Positions 49,608 to 58,729 of a stretch of 64,000 bases of DNA are shown here, in pieces (within the stretch, counting starts at the first letter, position 1; every line of letters starts with the position of its first letter). The notes below the pieces were generated by a model, which was not told where the DNA came from, made no database searches, and saw nothing but the letters and a program-made list of their open reading frames with translations. The position numbers and the translations under genes were made by a program. This DNA is from Streptomyces viridiviolaceus (GTDB taxonomy: Bacteria > Actinomycetota > Actinomycetes > Streptomycetales > Streptomycetaceae), in contig NZ_BMWA01000014.1 in assembly GCF_014650995.1 (NCBI RefSeq), forward strand, positions 62,001 to 126,000, read 5' to 3'.

Positions 49608-51070
49608 CTGTCGGCCCTCCAGTCCGGGTGCCCGGGCATGGGCGGATTGACGGCTCCGAAGAGCCAGTCGCGCAGGAAGCCGTCGAGGGACCGGTCACCG
49701 GCGACGTGGACGGTGTGGGCGATGAAGTCCTCGCTGGAGACGTTGCGGTCCTTGAACCGTTCGGGCCAGATCCGCATGACACGGTCGAAGGCGCGGTCGC
49801 CGATCCGCCGGCGCAGGGCGTACAGGACGAGCGCGCCGCCGTCGTAGATGTTGGTGCCGCCGAGGGCCTTGGGCAGTCCGGGCGGGCCGTCCTTGGCGCG
49901 GATCGCGTCGAGCTTGCCGTAGGTCGCCTTCATCTTGTCGGTGAGCACGGACCAGCCGCGCTCCTCGCTGTACAGGGCGGCGTAGTACACGGCGGGGCCT
50001 TCGTTGAGCCACGCCCGCTGCCAGTCCGCGGGGGTGACGGAGTCGCCGAACCACTGGTGGACCAGCTCGTGGACCATGGTGCTCTCGTACGTCGGACGGC
50101 CGTTGGCGTTCGGTCTGAACCAGTTGGTGGAGAAGAGGGAGAGCGTCTGGTTCTCCAGGGCGTCGGTGTACCCGTCGTAGATGTGGACGCCGTAGACGGA
50201 GAACGGGTAGCGGCCGAACTTCGCCTCCAGCCAGGCCAGATGGTCCGCGGTGCGGGCGACCACGGGCGCGTACTCGTCCTCCCGGCCCTGCGGGACGACG
50301 TGCCGCAGCGGGAGCCCCCGGTGGCTGGTCCCGTACAGGTAGGTGCCCTTGACGACGGCGATGCCGATGAGTTCGGTCGCCATCCGCTCGCGCAGGCCGA
50401 AGTGCCAGACGGTGGAGCCGTTCGCGCCGGGGGTCTTGTGCAGCAGTTCGCCGTTGGCGGTGGCGACGAAGCCCTCGGGCGCACTGATGTGGAAGGTCCA
50501 GGTGGCCTTGTCGGAGGGCGTGTCGTTGCAGGGCAGGAAGGTGTCGGCGCGGGAGGACTGGGCCGCGGAGGCGAAGCCGCCGTCGCTGCCGAACCTCCAG
50601 CCGGTGAGGCCGAGCCGGGGCGCCTTGCCGTTGCCGTGGTAGTGGATCCCGATCGTGAAGGGCCGGCCGTCGCGCAGGGGGGACGCCGGGGTGACGGTGA
50701 GTTCCTGACCGCTCTTGCCGGGTGCGATCGCCCACGTGGCGGGGCTGCCGTTCACCGTGACGGAGTCGATGGTGTGGCCGTCGGTGTCCAGGTTGAACGC
50801 GGACAGGTCCTGGGTGGCCCTGGCGTGCATCCGCACGACGGCGGTGAAGTCGTACGTCACCGGGGTGAAGTCGAAGGTCAGGTCGTAGTGGACGATCTGG
50901 TAGCCGCCGTTGCCGAGGGTCGGGAAGAGGGGATCGCCGACGCCGTCGGAGCCGGGGGCCGGGTCGAAGCCGGAGCTGTGTGCGGCGGCGGGTGGATCGA
51001 ACAGGGGCACGGCCACGGCTGCGGCGACCGCGGCACCGCAGAATCCGAGGGCGGAGCGGCGGGTCGTCAC
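49604..51070 (-). CDS. Secreted M1-family zinc metallopeptidase
   Basis: A 488-residue protein with an RR-type export signal ('TTRRSALGFCGAAVAAAVAV'). The N-terminal beta domain of M1 aminopeptidases is followed by the catalytic helix H334-ELV-H338 in 'MVHELVHQWFGDSVTP' with third ligand E357 in 'WLNEGPAVYY'. The GAMEN exopeptidase motif is replaced by 'YDGYTDALENQTL', near G-x-x-E-N-Q. It should trim N-terminal residues from peptides outside the cell. The GTG at 51070 overlaps the binding-protein stop. A peptidase inside a sugar-importer operon suggests a glycopeptide or proteoglycan diet. Confidence 0.9.
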   Translation of the reverse strand: MTTRRSALGFCGAAVAAAVAVPLFDPPAAAHSSGFDPAPGSDGVGDPLFPTLGNGGYQIVHYDLTFDFTPVTYDFTAVVRMHARATQDLSAFNLDTDGHTIDSVTVNGSPATWAIAPGKSGQELTVTPASPLRDGRPFTIGIHYHGNGKAPRLGLTGWRFGSDGGFASAAQSSRADTFLPCNDTPSDKATWTFHISAPEGFVATANGELLHKTPGANGSTVWHFGLRERMATELIGIAVVKGTYLYGTSHRGLPLRHVVPQGREDEYAPVVARTADHLAWLEAKFGRYPFSVYGVHIYDGYTDALENQTLSLFSTNWFRPNANGRPTYESTMVHELVHQWFGDSVTPADWQRAWLNEGPAVYYAALYSEERGWSVLTDKMKATYGKLDAIRAKDGPPGLPKALGGTNIYDGGALVLYALRRRIGDRAFDRVMRIWPERFKDRNVSSEDFIAHTVHVAGDRSLDGFLRDWLFGAVNPPMPGHPDWRADR

Positions 51071-52740
51071 TTCTTCCCCTTCTGGACGGCTTCCTCGAAC
51101 TCGCTCCGGGCCTGTTCGCCGCCCTTGGCGAGGTAGTCCTTGACGAGCTGGTCGTAGGCCGACATGGGCTTGCGGCCGGCGATGATGTCCTTGAGCCCGT
51201 CCTGCTTGAGCGTGAGCAGGCTGCCGCTGCCCTTGGAGTCCCAGGTGGGCGAGGAGTACTGGAGGGTGGGGGACTGCTCCATCATCGGGATCATCGTGCT
51301 CAGCGTCTTGTGCACGTGACGGACACCCGCCTCGGAGTCGGCGCTGTAGACCGCGGGGACGGCGGAGGCCATGAACTTCCAGGGGACGGTGACGTCCTGG
51401 CTGCCCCGCTCGGTGAGCGCGGGGTTGCCCTTGGCGTCGCGCGTGAAGTCGGTGCCCTCGACACCGTAGTTGATCAGCGTGTACTCCAGGCTGCCGAAGG
51501 GCGAGGCCGCGAAGTCGGCCAGCGCGAGCACCTGTTTCACGCGTTCGCCGGACGCCTTCTTCAGGTGCGTGTTCTGGAGCTCGACGTTGTCCGTCCAGGC
51601 GATGGCGTCCTTGCCGAACGGGATGAAGGGCCGTGGGTCGTACGACGCGTCGATCGCCTTCATGGCGGCGATGTAGCCGACGCCGGGTGCCAGGTAGGTG
51701 GGCAGACCGTCGTAGACGTACGCGCCCTTGCCGTTCTTGAACATGTCCGTGTACTGGGCCTTCTGCGCCCCGGACATCTGGAGGGTGCCTGGGTAGAAGC
51801 AGCCCGCCTTGTACAGGGACCTGGCGGTCTCCACGGCCTGGCGGTACTCCGGTGTCTCCAGGTCGGCGGTGAACCTGCCGGTCTTCGCGTCGAGCCGCCA
51901 GAAGTAGGGTGCGCCCGCCGACATGGCGAGGACGCTGGTCACTCCGGCGATGATCGCGTACTGGTCCTTCTCGGGGCGGGTCAGCTCCTTGCACGCCTCG
52001 ACGAACCGGTCGAGGCCGGTGATCTGGTCGAGGCTGGTGATGCCGATCTCTTCGAACAGGTCATGGCGGTAGAACCCGGCTCCGCCGGTGCCGGTGCGGG
52101 CGATCGGGATGCCGTAGAGCTTCCCGCCGAAGATCGCGGCCTGCCAGGCGGCCTTGGGTATCGCGGCGAGGTTCGGGTAGTCCTTGATCCTGTCGCCGGC
52201 CAGGTACGGGGTCAGGTCGGCGCACTTGGCCTGGAGGAAGGCGGCCTTGTTGTCGACGCCGCCGACCTCGGGGTACATGAAGAGGTCGGGCAGGCTGTCA
52301 CTGGCGACCATCGTGGAGAACTTGGTGCCGTAGTCGTCGGCGGGCACCGCGGTGACGTCGACCTTGCCGCCCAGCAGCTTCTCGATCTCCCGCCAGGCCG
52401 CGTTCCTCGAGCGGCCGGGCGGGGGAGGGGAGAACGTCTCCAGCGTCGCGCTGATCGGGGACGCCCCCTTCAGCGGGGCGCCCTTCGTGGCCCGCAGCGG
52501 CTTGGCCGGATAGCTGAAGTAGCCCTGCGGTACGCCGGCGGCGGTACCGGGCAGGTCGGGGGTGAGGCCGATGTCGCGCACCGTGGTTCGGGGCAGCAGC
52601 GAGGCGCTCTTGGCCTCCGCCTTCGCCTTCGTACCGCCGTCGCCGCAGGCGGCGAGCAGTGGCGCCGCGGCCAGCGTCAGACCGGCGCCCGCACCCATGC
52701 GGAACAGCGCTCTGCGGTTGAGGGGAGTGGAGCTCGACAC
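51067..52740 (-). CDS. ABC transporter solute-binding lipoprotein (carbohydrate)
   Basis: A 557-residue lipoprotein. The RR-type signal ('NRRALFRMGAGAGLTLAAAP') ends in a lipobox with Cys32. The mature part is a large family 1 extracellular binding protein of the LplA type (the class that pairs with LplB/YtcP permeases and takes up oligosaccharides, often uronate-containing). It lies 48 bases after the permease pair. No ATPase gene is nearby; the shared MsiK ATPase of Streptomyces would energise it. Confidence 0.92.
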   Translation of the reverse strand: MSSSTPLNRRALFRMGAGAGLTLAAAPLLAACGDGGTKAKAEAKSASLLPRTTVRDIGLTPDLPGTAAGVPQGYFSYPAKPLRATKGAPLKGASPISATLETFSPPPPGRSRNAAWREIEKLLGGKVDVTAVPADDYGTKFSTMVASDSLPDLFMYPEVGGVDNKAAFLQAKCADLTPYLAGDRIKDYPNLAAIPKAAWQAAIFGGKLYGIPIARTGTGGAGFYRHDLFEEIGITSLDQITGLDRFVEACKELTRPEKDQYAIIAGVTSVLAMSAGAPYFWRLDAKTGRFTADLETPEYRQAVETARSLYKAGCFYPGTLQMSGAQKAQYTDMFKNGKGAYVYDGLPTYLAPGVGYIAAMKAIDASYDPRPFIPFGKDAIAWTDNVELQNTHLKKASGERVKQVLALADFAASPFGSLEYTLINYGVEGTDFTRDAKGNPALTERGSQDVTVPWKFMASAVPAVYSADSEAGVRHVHKTLSTMIPMMEQSPTLQYSSPTWDSKGSGSLLTLKQDGLKDIIAGRKPMSAYDQLVKDYLAKGGEQARSEFEEAVQKGKK

Positions 52741-52788
52741 GGAAATCTCCTTGAGAGAAGTGGGGAAGAGGCCGGTTGTCGCCCGCGC

Positions 52789-53751
52789 TCAGCCCTTGAT
52801 GGCCCCGGTGAGCACGCCCTTGGTGAAGTAGCGCTGGAGGAAGGGGTAGACGAGCAGGATCGGCACGACGGCGATCACGAGGACCGCCATCTGCACGGCC
52901 TGTTGCGGGGCGAGCGCCTCACCGACGGAGGCGCTGTTGAGGCTCTGGCCCTGGAGGACGTAGGTGCGCAGCACCATGGGGAGCGGCCATTTTTCGGAGT
53001 CGTCCAGGTACAGGAGGGAGTTGAAGAAGGCGTTCCAGTACGTCACGGCGTAGAAGAGGCTGATCACGGCGAGGACGGCCTTGGACAGCGGCAGCACGAT
53101 CCGTACGAGGATGCCGAGGTCGCCGGCCCCGTCGACCTTCGCCGCGTCGTACAGCTCCTCGGGCAGGCTCATGAAGAAGGACCGCAGGACGACCAGGTTG
53201 AAGGCGCTGACCAGGGTGGGCAGCACCAGTGCCGCGTAGGTGTCGTACAGGCCGAGTCCCTTGACCAGCAAAAAGTTGGGGATGATGCCCGCGTTGAACA
53301 GCATGGTGAACAGCGCCGTCATCAGGATGAAGCGGGAGCCCGTGACCTCGCGGCGCGACAGCCCGTAGGCCATGCCGATGGTCACGAGCAGGCTGGCGAG
53401 CGTGCCGACCACGGTGATGCCGACGCTGACGATCAGGGCCCGGGTCACGACGCCGCCGGTGAAGATGGTGCGGTAGGCGTCGAGCGTCGGGTGGTCCGGC
53501 CACAGGACGAGGCCGGTGGAGCGGATGATGTCGGTCTGCGAGGCGAAGCTGGTGCCGATGACACCGAGCAGCGGGTAGGCGACGGCGGAGACCACGACGA
53601 CGAGGGCCAGGCCCTTGGCGAGCCGGCCGGTACGGGTCGGCTTCTCCATCCACGGCGGCCGGCCGTCGGACTTCCTCGAGGCCGTGCGGCCGTCCCTGTT
53701 CGCCGGCTCCGTGCGTACGGAGCCGGGCTGTGTCTTCTCAGCGGTCAGCAC
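52789..53751 (-). CDS. ABC sugar permease (YtcP/MalG type)
   Basis: A 320-residue inner-membrane permease with six helices. The EAA loop is 'ELYDAAKVDGAGDLGILVRI'. The GTG at 53751 lies 14 bases inside the upstream permease gene and is preferred; a later ATG at 53649 gives a shorter protein starting at 'MEKPTRTGRLAKG', so the first ~34 residues are uncertain. It forms the translocation pore with the partner at 53738-54685. Confidence 0.9.
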   Translation of the reverse strand: MLTAEKTQPGSVRTEPANRDGRTASRKSDGRPPWMEKPTRTGRLAKGLALVVVVSAVAYPLLGVIGTSFASQTDIIRSTGLVLWPDHPTLDAYRTIFTGGVVTRALIVSVGITVVGTLASLLVTIGMAYGLSRREVTGSRFILMTALFTMLFNAGIIPNFLLVKGLGLYDTYAALVLPTLVSAFNLVVLRSFFMSLPEELYDAAKVDGAGDLGILVRIVLPLSKAVLAVISLFYAVTYWNAFFNSLLYLDDSEKWPLPMVLRTYVLQGQSLNSASVGEALAPQQAVQMAVLVIAVVPILLVYPFLQRYFTKGVLTGAIKG

Positions 53752-54685
53752 CGCGGTACACCCCTTCGTGGCCGAGGCGGTGGGCCAGTTTGTTCGCGCC
53801 CAGGACGAGAGCGGTGCCGATGACGGCCTTGACGAGCCCGACGGCGGCGGCGACGCCCCAGTCGTTGTCCTTGATGCCGTGGTAGTAGACGTACGTGTCG
53901 AGGACCTCACCGGCGTCCGGGCCGACCGCGTCGCGCTGGAGCAGGATCTGTTCGAAGCCGACGGAGAGGATCTGCCCGAGGTTGAGGATGAGCAGCAGGA
54001 TCAGGACGGGCGCGATGCCGGGCAGGGTGACGTGCCAGAGCCTGCGCCAGGGGCCGGCTCCGTCGATGGCTGCGGCCTCGTACTGCTGTCTGTCGATGGT
54101 GAGCAGCGCGGCGAGGATGATGATCGTGCCCCAGCCCGCGTCCTTCCAGGCCACCTGGAGGGTGAGCAGCCACGGGAACGCGTCGGGGTCGCTCATCATG
54201 TCGTAGCGCGGGAGGCCGAGCCCCGCGAGCACGTCGGGCAGGAGGCCGGCGCCACCCAGGAGCTGCTGGAAGATCGAGACGATGATGACCCAGCCGATGA
54301 AGTGCGGCAGATAGACGACGCTCTGTACGAAGCGTCTGACGCGGTCGCTGGTGATGCTGTTGAGCAGCAGGGCCAGGGCGACGGGGATCGGGAAGAAGAA
54401 CACCAGCTGGATGAGGGCGATCTCCAGGGTGTTGGACGTCGCGGACCAGAACGCCGACTCACCGAATGCCGCCGTGAAGTTGGAGAAGCCCACCCAGACG
54501 CTGTGCATGTAGCCGAGGTACGGCTCGTAGTCCTGGAACGCGACGACGTAACCGAGCAGCGGCACGTAGTGGAAGACGATGAAGTAGAGCAGCCCGGGCA
54601 GTGTGAGCAGCAGCATCACCCGGTCCCGCTTGATCCGTTGCCACAGGGTCCGTTCCTTCGGCAGCGGGGGTGCTGATTCAGCCAT
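53738..54685 (-). CDS. ABC sugar permease (LplB/MalF type)
   Basis: A 315-residue permease with six helices, starting with a basic 'KERTLWQRIKRDRVMLLLTL' and carrying the EAA loop 'QYEAAAIDGAGPWRRLWHVT'. The long first periplasmic loop is typical of LplB relatives. It is the first gene of the leftward operon; the putative LacI box lies 55 bases upstream of its start. Together with the following permease, binding protein and a remote ATPase it imports an oligosaccharide. Confidence 0.92.
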   Translation of the reverse strand: MAESAPPLPKERTLWQRIKRDRVMLLLTLPGLLYFIVFHYVPLLGYVVAFQDYEPYLGYMHSVWVGFSNFTAAFGESAFWSATSNTLEIALIQLVFFFPIPVALALLLNSITSDRVRRFVQSVVYLPHFIGWVIIVSIFQQLLGGAGLLPDVLAGLGLPRYDMMSDPDAFPWLLTLQVAWKDAGWGTIIILAALLTIDRQQYEAAAIDGAGPWRRLWHVTLPGIAPVLILLLILNLGQILSVGFEQILLQRDAVGPDAGEVLDTYVYYHGIKDNDWGVAAAVGLVKAVIGTALVLGANKLAHRLGHEGVYRGADR

Positions 54686-54739
54686 GGCGCGTCCTGTTCG
54701 GCTGGGTGGCGCGTGGTGACCTTCTGCGGCGGCAAGTTA

Positions 54740-54752
54740 GTAAGCGGTTAAC
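54740..54752 (-). promoter_or_regulatory. Putative LacI operator upstream of the importer operon
   Basis: Reads GTTAACCGCTTAC on the minus strand. The core AACCGCTTAC recurs on the plus strand at 57256-57265 upstream of the lyase genes. It has the half-palindromic GTAAGCG/CGCTTAC look of LacI-family operators. Confidence 0.65.
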
Positions 54753-54939
54753 CTCAGCGTCAATAGATGCGGGGAAACGGCCGTGTTACGCGTTGCCCGA
54801 CTGTGCGGCTGCGTCGGGACGTACACACAAATCGCGACGGAAAACGGGCAGTTGGGCAGCGGCCGCGCTTGACGGCCGGGTGCGCTGCTCCTTAGCGTGC
54901 CGGTCATTCCATAGAACACGATTACTGTCCGGAGGCAGG

Positions 54940-56010
54940 GTGCGAACCACCGAAGAGGTGCCGGCTCGTTCCGGGACCGATGGAGCGACACCGGCACCCA
55001 GGCGGCCGCGCACGGTCCTGGTCATGAACCCCGGACTGCTCGACGCCGTCTTCCCGCCCCCGGTGCGCGCCCGGCTCGAAGACATCGCCGACCTGAACAG
55101 CCCGTCCCTCATCAGCGAGTTCGATTCGCCGGACGCCGTCGCGGCGCTGGCCGGAGCGGAGGTCCTGCTGACCGGCTGGGGGTGCCCGCCCGTCGACGCG
55201 GCGCTGCTGGAACGGGCGCCCGCCGTGCGGGCCGTGATCCACGCGGCGGGCACGGTCAAGACGTTTCTGTCCCCGGTGGCCTTCGACCGGGGCATCGTCG
55301 TCTCCTCCGCGGCCGCGGCCAACGCCGTGCCGGTCGCCGAATACACGCTGGCCGCGATCATCATGGGGGCGAAGCGGGTGTTCCCCCTGGCCGAGCTGTT
55401 CCGTTCCCGGCGGACGCACCGCACCGGAGCCGACCTGGACCGCCAGCACTGGCTCGGTACGCACGGGCTGACCGTCGGGGTCGTCGGCGCTTCACGGATC
55501 GGCCGACGGGTCATCGAACTGCTCCGGATCCTCGACGCCGACGTCCTGCTGTACGACCCCTACGTCACCCACGCCGAGGCTCTTGGACTCGGGGTCACCC
55601 CCGCGGACCTGGACACCCTGGTGGCCAAGAGCGACGTGGTCACCGTCCACGCCCCCGAGACCCCCGAGACCCGCGGCATGATCGACGCCCGCAGGATCGG
55701 CCTGATGCGGCCGGGGTCCCTGCTGGTCAACACGGCACGGGGAACGCTGGTGGACACCCAGGCGCTGACGGAGCACCTGGTCAGCGGGCGACTGGACGCG
55801 GTGCTCGACGTGTCGTCCCCCGAGCCGCTGCCGAAGGGGCATCCCCTGTGGGACCTGCCGAACGTCTTCCTCACCCCGCATCTGGCGGGCGCCCAGGGCA
55901 ACGAGGTGGGGCGCCTCGGCGCGCTCGCCGTCGAGGAGCTGAACCGGTACGCGAACGGCGCGGCCTTCGCACACCCGGTGTACCGGGCCGACCTGGGGCG
56001 GATCGCATGA
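54940..56010 (+). CDS. D-isomer-specific 2-hydroxyacid dehydrogenase
   Basis: A 356-residue NAD-dependent dehydrogenase: Rossmann motif 'LTVGVVGASRIGRRVIELLR', catalytic Arg in 'LLVNTARGTLVD' and His in 'VFLTPHLAGAQGNEVGR'. It reduces 2-keto acids or oxidises D-2-hydroxyacids. GTG at 54940 with GGAGG nine bases upstream. Its stop overlaps an ATG in the lacI frame, so enzyme and repressor are probably cotranscribed. In a lyase locus it may act on uronate-derived keto acids; that is inference. Confidence 0.9.
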   Translation: MRTTEEVPARSGTDGATPAPRRPRTVLVMNPGLLDAVFPPPVRARLEDIADLNSPSLISEFDSPDAVAALAGAEVLLTGWGCPPVDAALLERAPAVRAVIHAAGTVKTFLSPVAFDRGIVVSSAAAANAVPVAEYTLAAIIMGAKRVFPLAELFRSRRTHRTGADLDRQHWLGTHGLTVGVVGASRIGRRVIELLRILDADVLLYDPYVTHAEALGLGVTPADLDTLVAKSDVVTVHAPETPETRGMIDARRIGLMRPGSLLVNTARGTLVDTQALTEHLVSGRLDAVLDVSSPEPLPKGHPLWDLPNVFLTPHLAGAQGNEVGRLGALAVEELNRYANGAAFAHPVYRADLGRIA

Positions 56011-56072
56011 GCGGTGGGGTTCCGCAGGCTCTAGGCTCGACGTCACACAACAGCCAGCAGGGGGTGGACCGG

Positions 56073-57167
56073 ATGCGTAGGCAGAGCACGGCCGTGGACG
56101 GGCAGCGGCGGGCGACGGTCACCGACGTGGCGCGGCTCGCGGGCGTCTCCACGGCGACCGTCTCGCGCGTACTGAACCGGAACTACCCGGTCGCACAGGC
56201 CACCCGGGAACGGGTCGAGTCCGCGATGCGCGAGCTCGGCTACGTGGTCAACGCCCATGCCCGCGCCCTCGCCGGAGTCTCCAACCGCACGGTCGGCATC
56301 ATCGTCAACGAGGTCGTCGACCCCTTCTACGCGTACATCGCCCGCGGGGTGGAGCGGGAGGCGACGCTGGGCGGCCGGCTCTGCCTGGTCTGCTGCACCC
56401 AGGGCGACCCGCAGCGTGAGCTGGCCTTCATCGAGCTGATGCACGAGCGGCGGGCCGATGCGGTCATCGTGGTGGGCGGCAGCATCGCCGATCGCGCCTA
56501 CACCTCCGAACTGGCCCGCAGGGCACGGGAGCTGGACGCGGACGGATCCAAACTCGTGCTGTGCGGCAGGCCCCCGCTCGGCGAGCACGTCCCGACCGTC
56601 TCGGTCGAGTACGACAACGAGGGCGGCGCCTTCGCCATCACCGACCACCTCCTGATGCAGGGCCACGAGCGCATCCTGTACCTGGGCGGCCCGCCCAAGC
56701 TCTCCACCACCCGCGACCGGCTCGCCGGGCACCGGCGCGCACTGGAGCTGCGCGGCGTGACACCGGACCCGGAGCTGATCCAGCCCGGCGCGTTCAGCCG
56801 CGGCTTCGGCCAGCGGCGCATGGCCGAACTGCTGCGGGACGGGCCCGACTTCACCGCGGTGTTCGCCGCCAACGACATGGTCGCCGCCGGGGCCGCCCAG
56901 GCGCTGGAGGAGGCCGGGCAGAGGGTGCCGAAGGACATCTCCCTGGTGGGATACGACGACATCCCCGTCGCGCAGGAGATGCGGCCCAAGCTGACCACCG
57001 TGCACGTGCCGCTGGAGGAGATGGGGCGCCAGGCCGTGCGGCTGGCCGTGTCGGGCGGCGACGAGGACGACTGGCGTGAGCCGACGACCGGCGCGCTGCG
57101 GCTGGGCACGCACATCGTGGTACGCGAATCCGTGACGCCCCGGTCCGCGAGGAACAGCCGAGTGTGA
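56073..57167 (+). CDS. LacI family transcriptional regulator
   Basis: A 364-residue repressor. The HTH 'ATVTDVARLAGVSTATVSRV' with hinge helix 'YVVNAHARALAG' is followed by a periplasmic-binding-protein-like effector domain ending 'VPLEEMGRQAVRLAVSGGDE'. The ATG at 56073 has AGGGGGTGG upstream; an ATG at 56007 that overlaps the previous stop would add 22 unlikely residues. Candidate operators flank it on both sides (54740-54752 and 57254-57265), so it should repress both the importer operon and the hydrolase genes until a sugar from the glycan binds. Confidence 0.9.
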   Translation: MRRQSTAVDGQRRATVTDVARLAGVSTATVSRVLNRNYPVAQATRERVESAMRELGYVVNAHARALAGVSNRTVGIIVNEVVDPFYAYIARGVEREATLGGRLCLVCCTQGDPQRELAFIELMHERRADAVIVVGGSIADRAYTSELARRARELDADGSKLVLCGRPPLGEHVPTVSVEYDNEGGAFAITDHLLMQGHERILYLGGPPKLSTTRDRLAGHRRALELRGVTPDPELIQPGAFSRGFGQRRMAELLRDGPDFTAVFAANDMVAAGAAQALEEAGQRVPKDISLVGYDDIPVAQEMRPKLTTVHVPLEEMGRQAVRLAVSGGDEDDWREPTTGALRLGTHIVVRESVTPRSARNSRV

Positions 57168-57253
57168 ACGATTACTGCATTCATTGTCCGTACTTGTCCG
57201 CAGTCGGCCATAGAAAATCGCAGTAACTTCCCGACCCCTCTTGCGGCTCGATA

Positions 57254-57265
57254 GCAACCGCTTAC
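57254..57265 (+). promoter_or_regulatory. Putative LacI operator upstream of the M60-PL8-DUF2264 genes
   Basis: GCAACCGCTTAC, sharing ten consecutive bases with the box upstream of the importer operon. It lies 72 bases before the ATG at 57337. Confidence 0.65.
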
Positions 57266-57336
57266 ATGCTGTCGCGGAGTTCCGTTCACCCCGCACGCCT
57301 CCGTCCCGCGCTCGTTCACCGCAGGGAGAGTTCCGC

Positions 57337-58710
57337 ATGCGCACTCCGACGTACTCGTCGTTCCCCTCGCCCGCTCAGCCCGCGTCGTCCTCCATGAGCC
57401 GGCGCGCCGTCCTCGCCTCGGCGGCGGGCGCCGGAGCCCTGGCCGCGCTCGGCACCGCCGCCGGTCCCGCCTCGGCGCGGACCCGCAGGCCCCAGGCGAC
57501 GGTCCTCGTCACCGCACGGCCGGGCGCCGAGACGGAACGCCTCCGTCTCGGACAGGCACTGCGCGGAAGCGAGTTCGAGCCCACGGGGCTGTACGCCCAG
57601 CCCGGCACCGCACTCGCGCTCACGGTCCGCCCGCACGACGGCCTCGTCCCCACCCTCTGGGTCGGCGCCTGGGACTACTACGGCGAGATCAAGCAGCCCC
57701 GCGGCTACCCACTGCTCGCCGGCGCCAACACGGTGACCGACCCGCACGGGGGCCCGGTCTACCTGACGCTCACGGGCAACGGCGAGCAGGCGAGCGTGCT
57801 GTTCCGTTCCGGCGCCGTTCCGATGCCCGTGTTCACGCTGGGCGAGACCACCGAGGCCGAGTACCGGCAGCGCCTCGACACGCTGACCGCCTCCCCGTAC
57901 GTCGAACTCCACGCCCCGAACACGATCATGACACTCACCCGCGAGGGTGCGCTCCTGTACCGCGACGAGGACCACGCCGCCCTGCTCGAGCTGATCGAGA
58001 CGATCATCGACTCGCACGCACGGATCAGCGGTCTCGACGGATCGCGGCCGGTGCACCGGCGCAAGGCGGGGCCGTACCACTTCACCGAGGTCACCAAGGT
58101 GCCGACCGGCGTCGGCGCCTACGCCACACACGGCTACAACGGCTTCCCGCGTGCGTATCTGGACCGTGCCACCACCGTCACGGGACTGCGCACCCGCGGC
58201 TGGGGCTTCTACCACGAACTGGGCCACCTCCATCAGCAGATGGCCTACAAGCCGGCCGGCCTCACCGAGGTCACCGTCAACATCTACTCACTGGCCGCGC
58301 AGCGCACCCTGGGACAGCCGTCCAACCTGCTGACGGTCGATCCGACGACGGGCCTGAACCACTTCCAGTCCGCGCAGCGCAAGTTCGGCACGGCAGGACT
58401 CACCTACGAGAAGTCCTTCGGCGCGTACGAAAAGCTCGTCCCGCTGCGCCAGTTGGAGCTGGCGTTCGGCGAGGACTTCTGGCCCCGCCTGCACAAGCTG
58501 GTGCGCGAGGAGAACCCCCAGTCCGACTACACGGAGAACGCCAAGCGCTACCGGGCCCTGGCCACCTGCTCCAGCCGGATCGCGGGGTACGACCTCACCG
58601 ACTTCTTCGTGCACACCTGGGCGTTCCCGATCGACGCGACCGGCAAGGCGGAACTGGCGGCGCTGCACCTGCCGCAACCGCCCGTCGACCCCAGCACGCT
58701 CACCGACTGA
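57337..58710 (+). CDS. Secreted M60-like (enhancin-type) metallopeptidase
   Basis: A 457-residue exported protein (Tat-like 'SRRAVLASAAGAGALAALG'). The gluzincin motif is H293-ELG-H297 in 'GWGFYHELGHLHQQ' with the further Glu E311 in 'LTEVTVNIYSL', as in the M60/enhancin group, whose members cut glycosylated proteins such as mucins by recognising the attached glycan. The N-terminal ~200 residues form a beta-sandwich ahead of the catalytic domain. GGGAGAG precedes the ATG at 57337. It lies next to a polysaccharide lyase, which supports a glycoprotein target. Confidence 0.88.
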   Translation: MRTPTYSSFPSPAQPASSSMSRRAVLASAAGAGALAALGTAAGPASARTRRPQATVLVTARPGAETERLRLGQALRGSEFEPTGLYAQPGTALALTVRPHDGLVPTLWVGAWDYYGEIKQPRGYPLLAGANTVTDPHGGPVYLTLTGNGEQASVLFRSGAVPMPVFTLGETTEAEYRQRLDTLTASPYVELHAPNTIMTLTREGALLYRDEDHAALLELIETIIDSHARISGLDGSRPVHRRKAGPYHFTEVTKVPTGVGAYATHGYNGFPRAYLDRATTVTGLRTRGWGFYHELGHLHQQMAYKPAGLTEVTVNIYSLAAQRTLGQPSNLLTVDPTTGLNHFQSAQRKFGTAGLTYEKSFGAYEKLVPLRQLELAFGEDFWPRLHKLVREENPQSDYTENAKRYRALATCSSRIAGYDLTDFFVHTWAFPIDATGKAELAALHLPQPPVDPSTLTD

Positions 58711-58729
58711 CCGGGACGGAAGGACCCCC

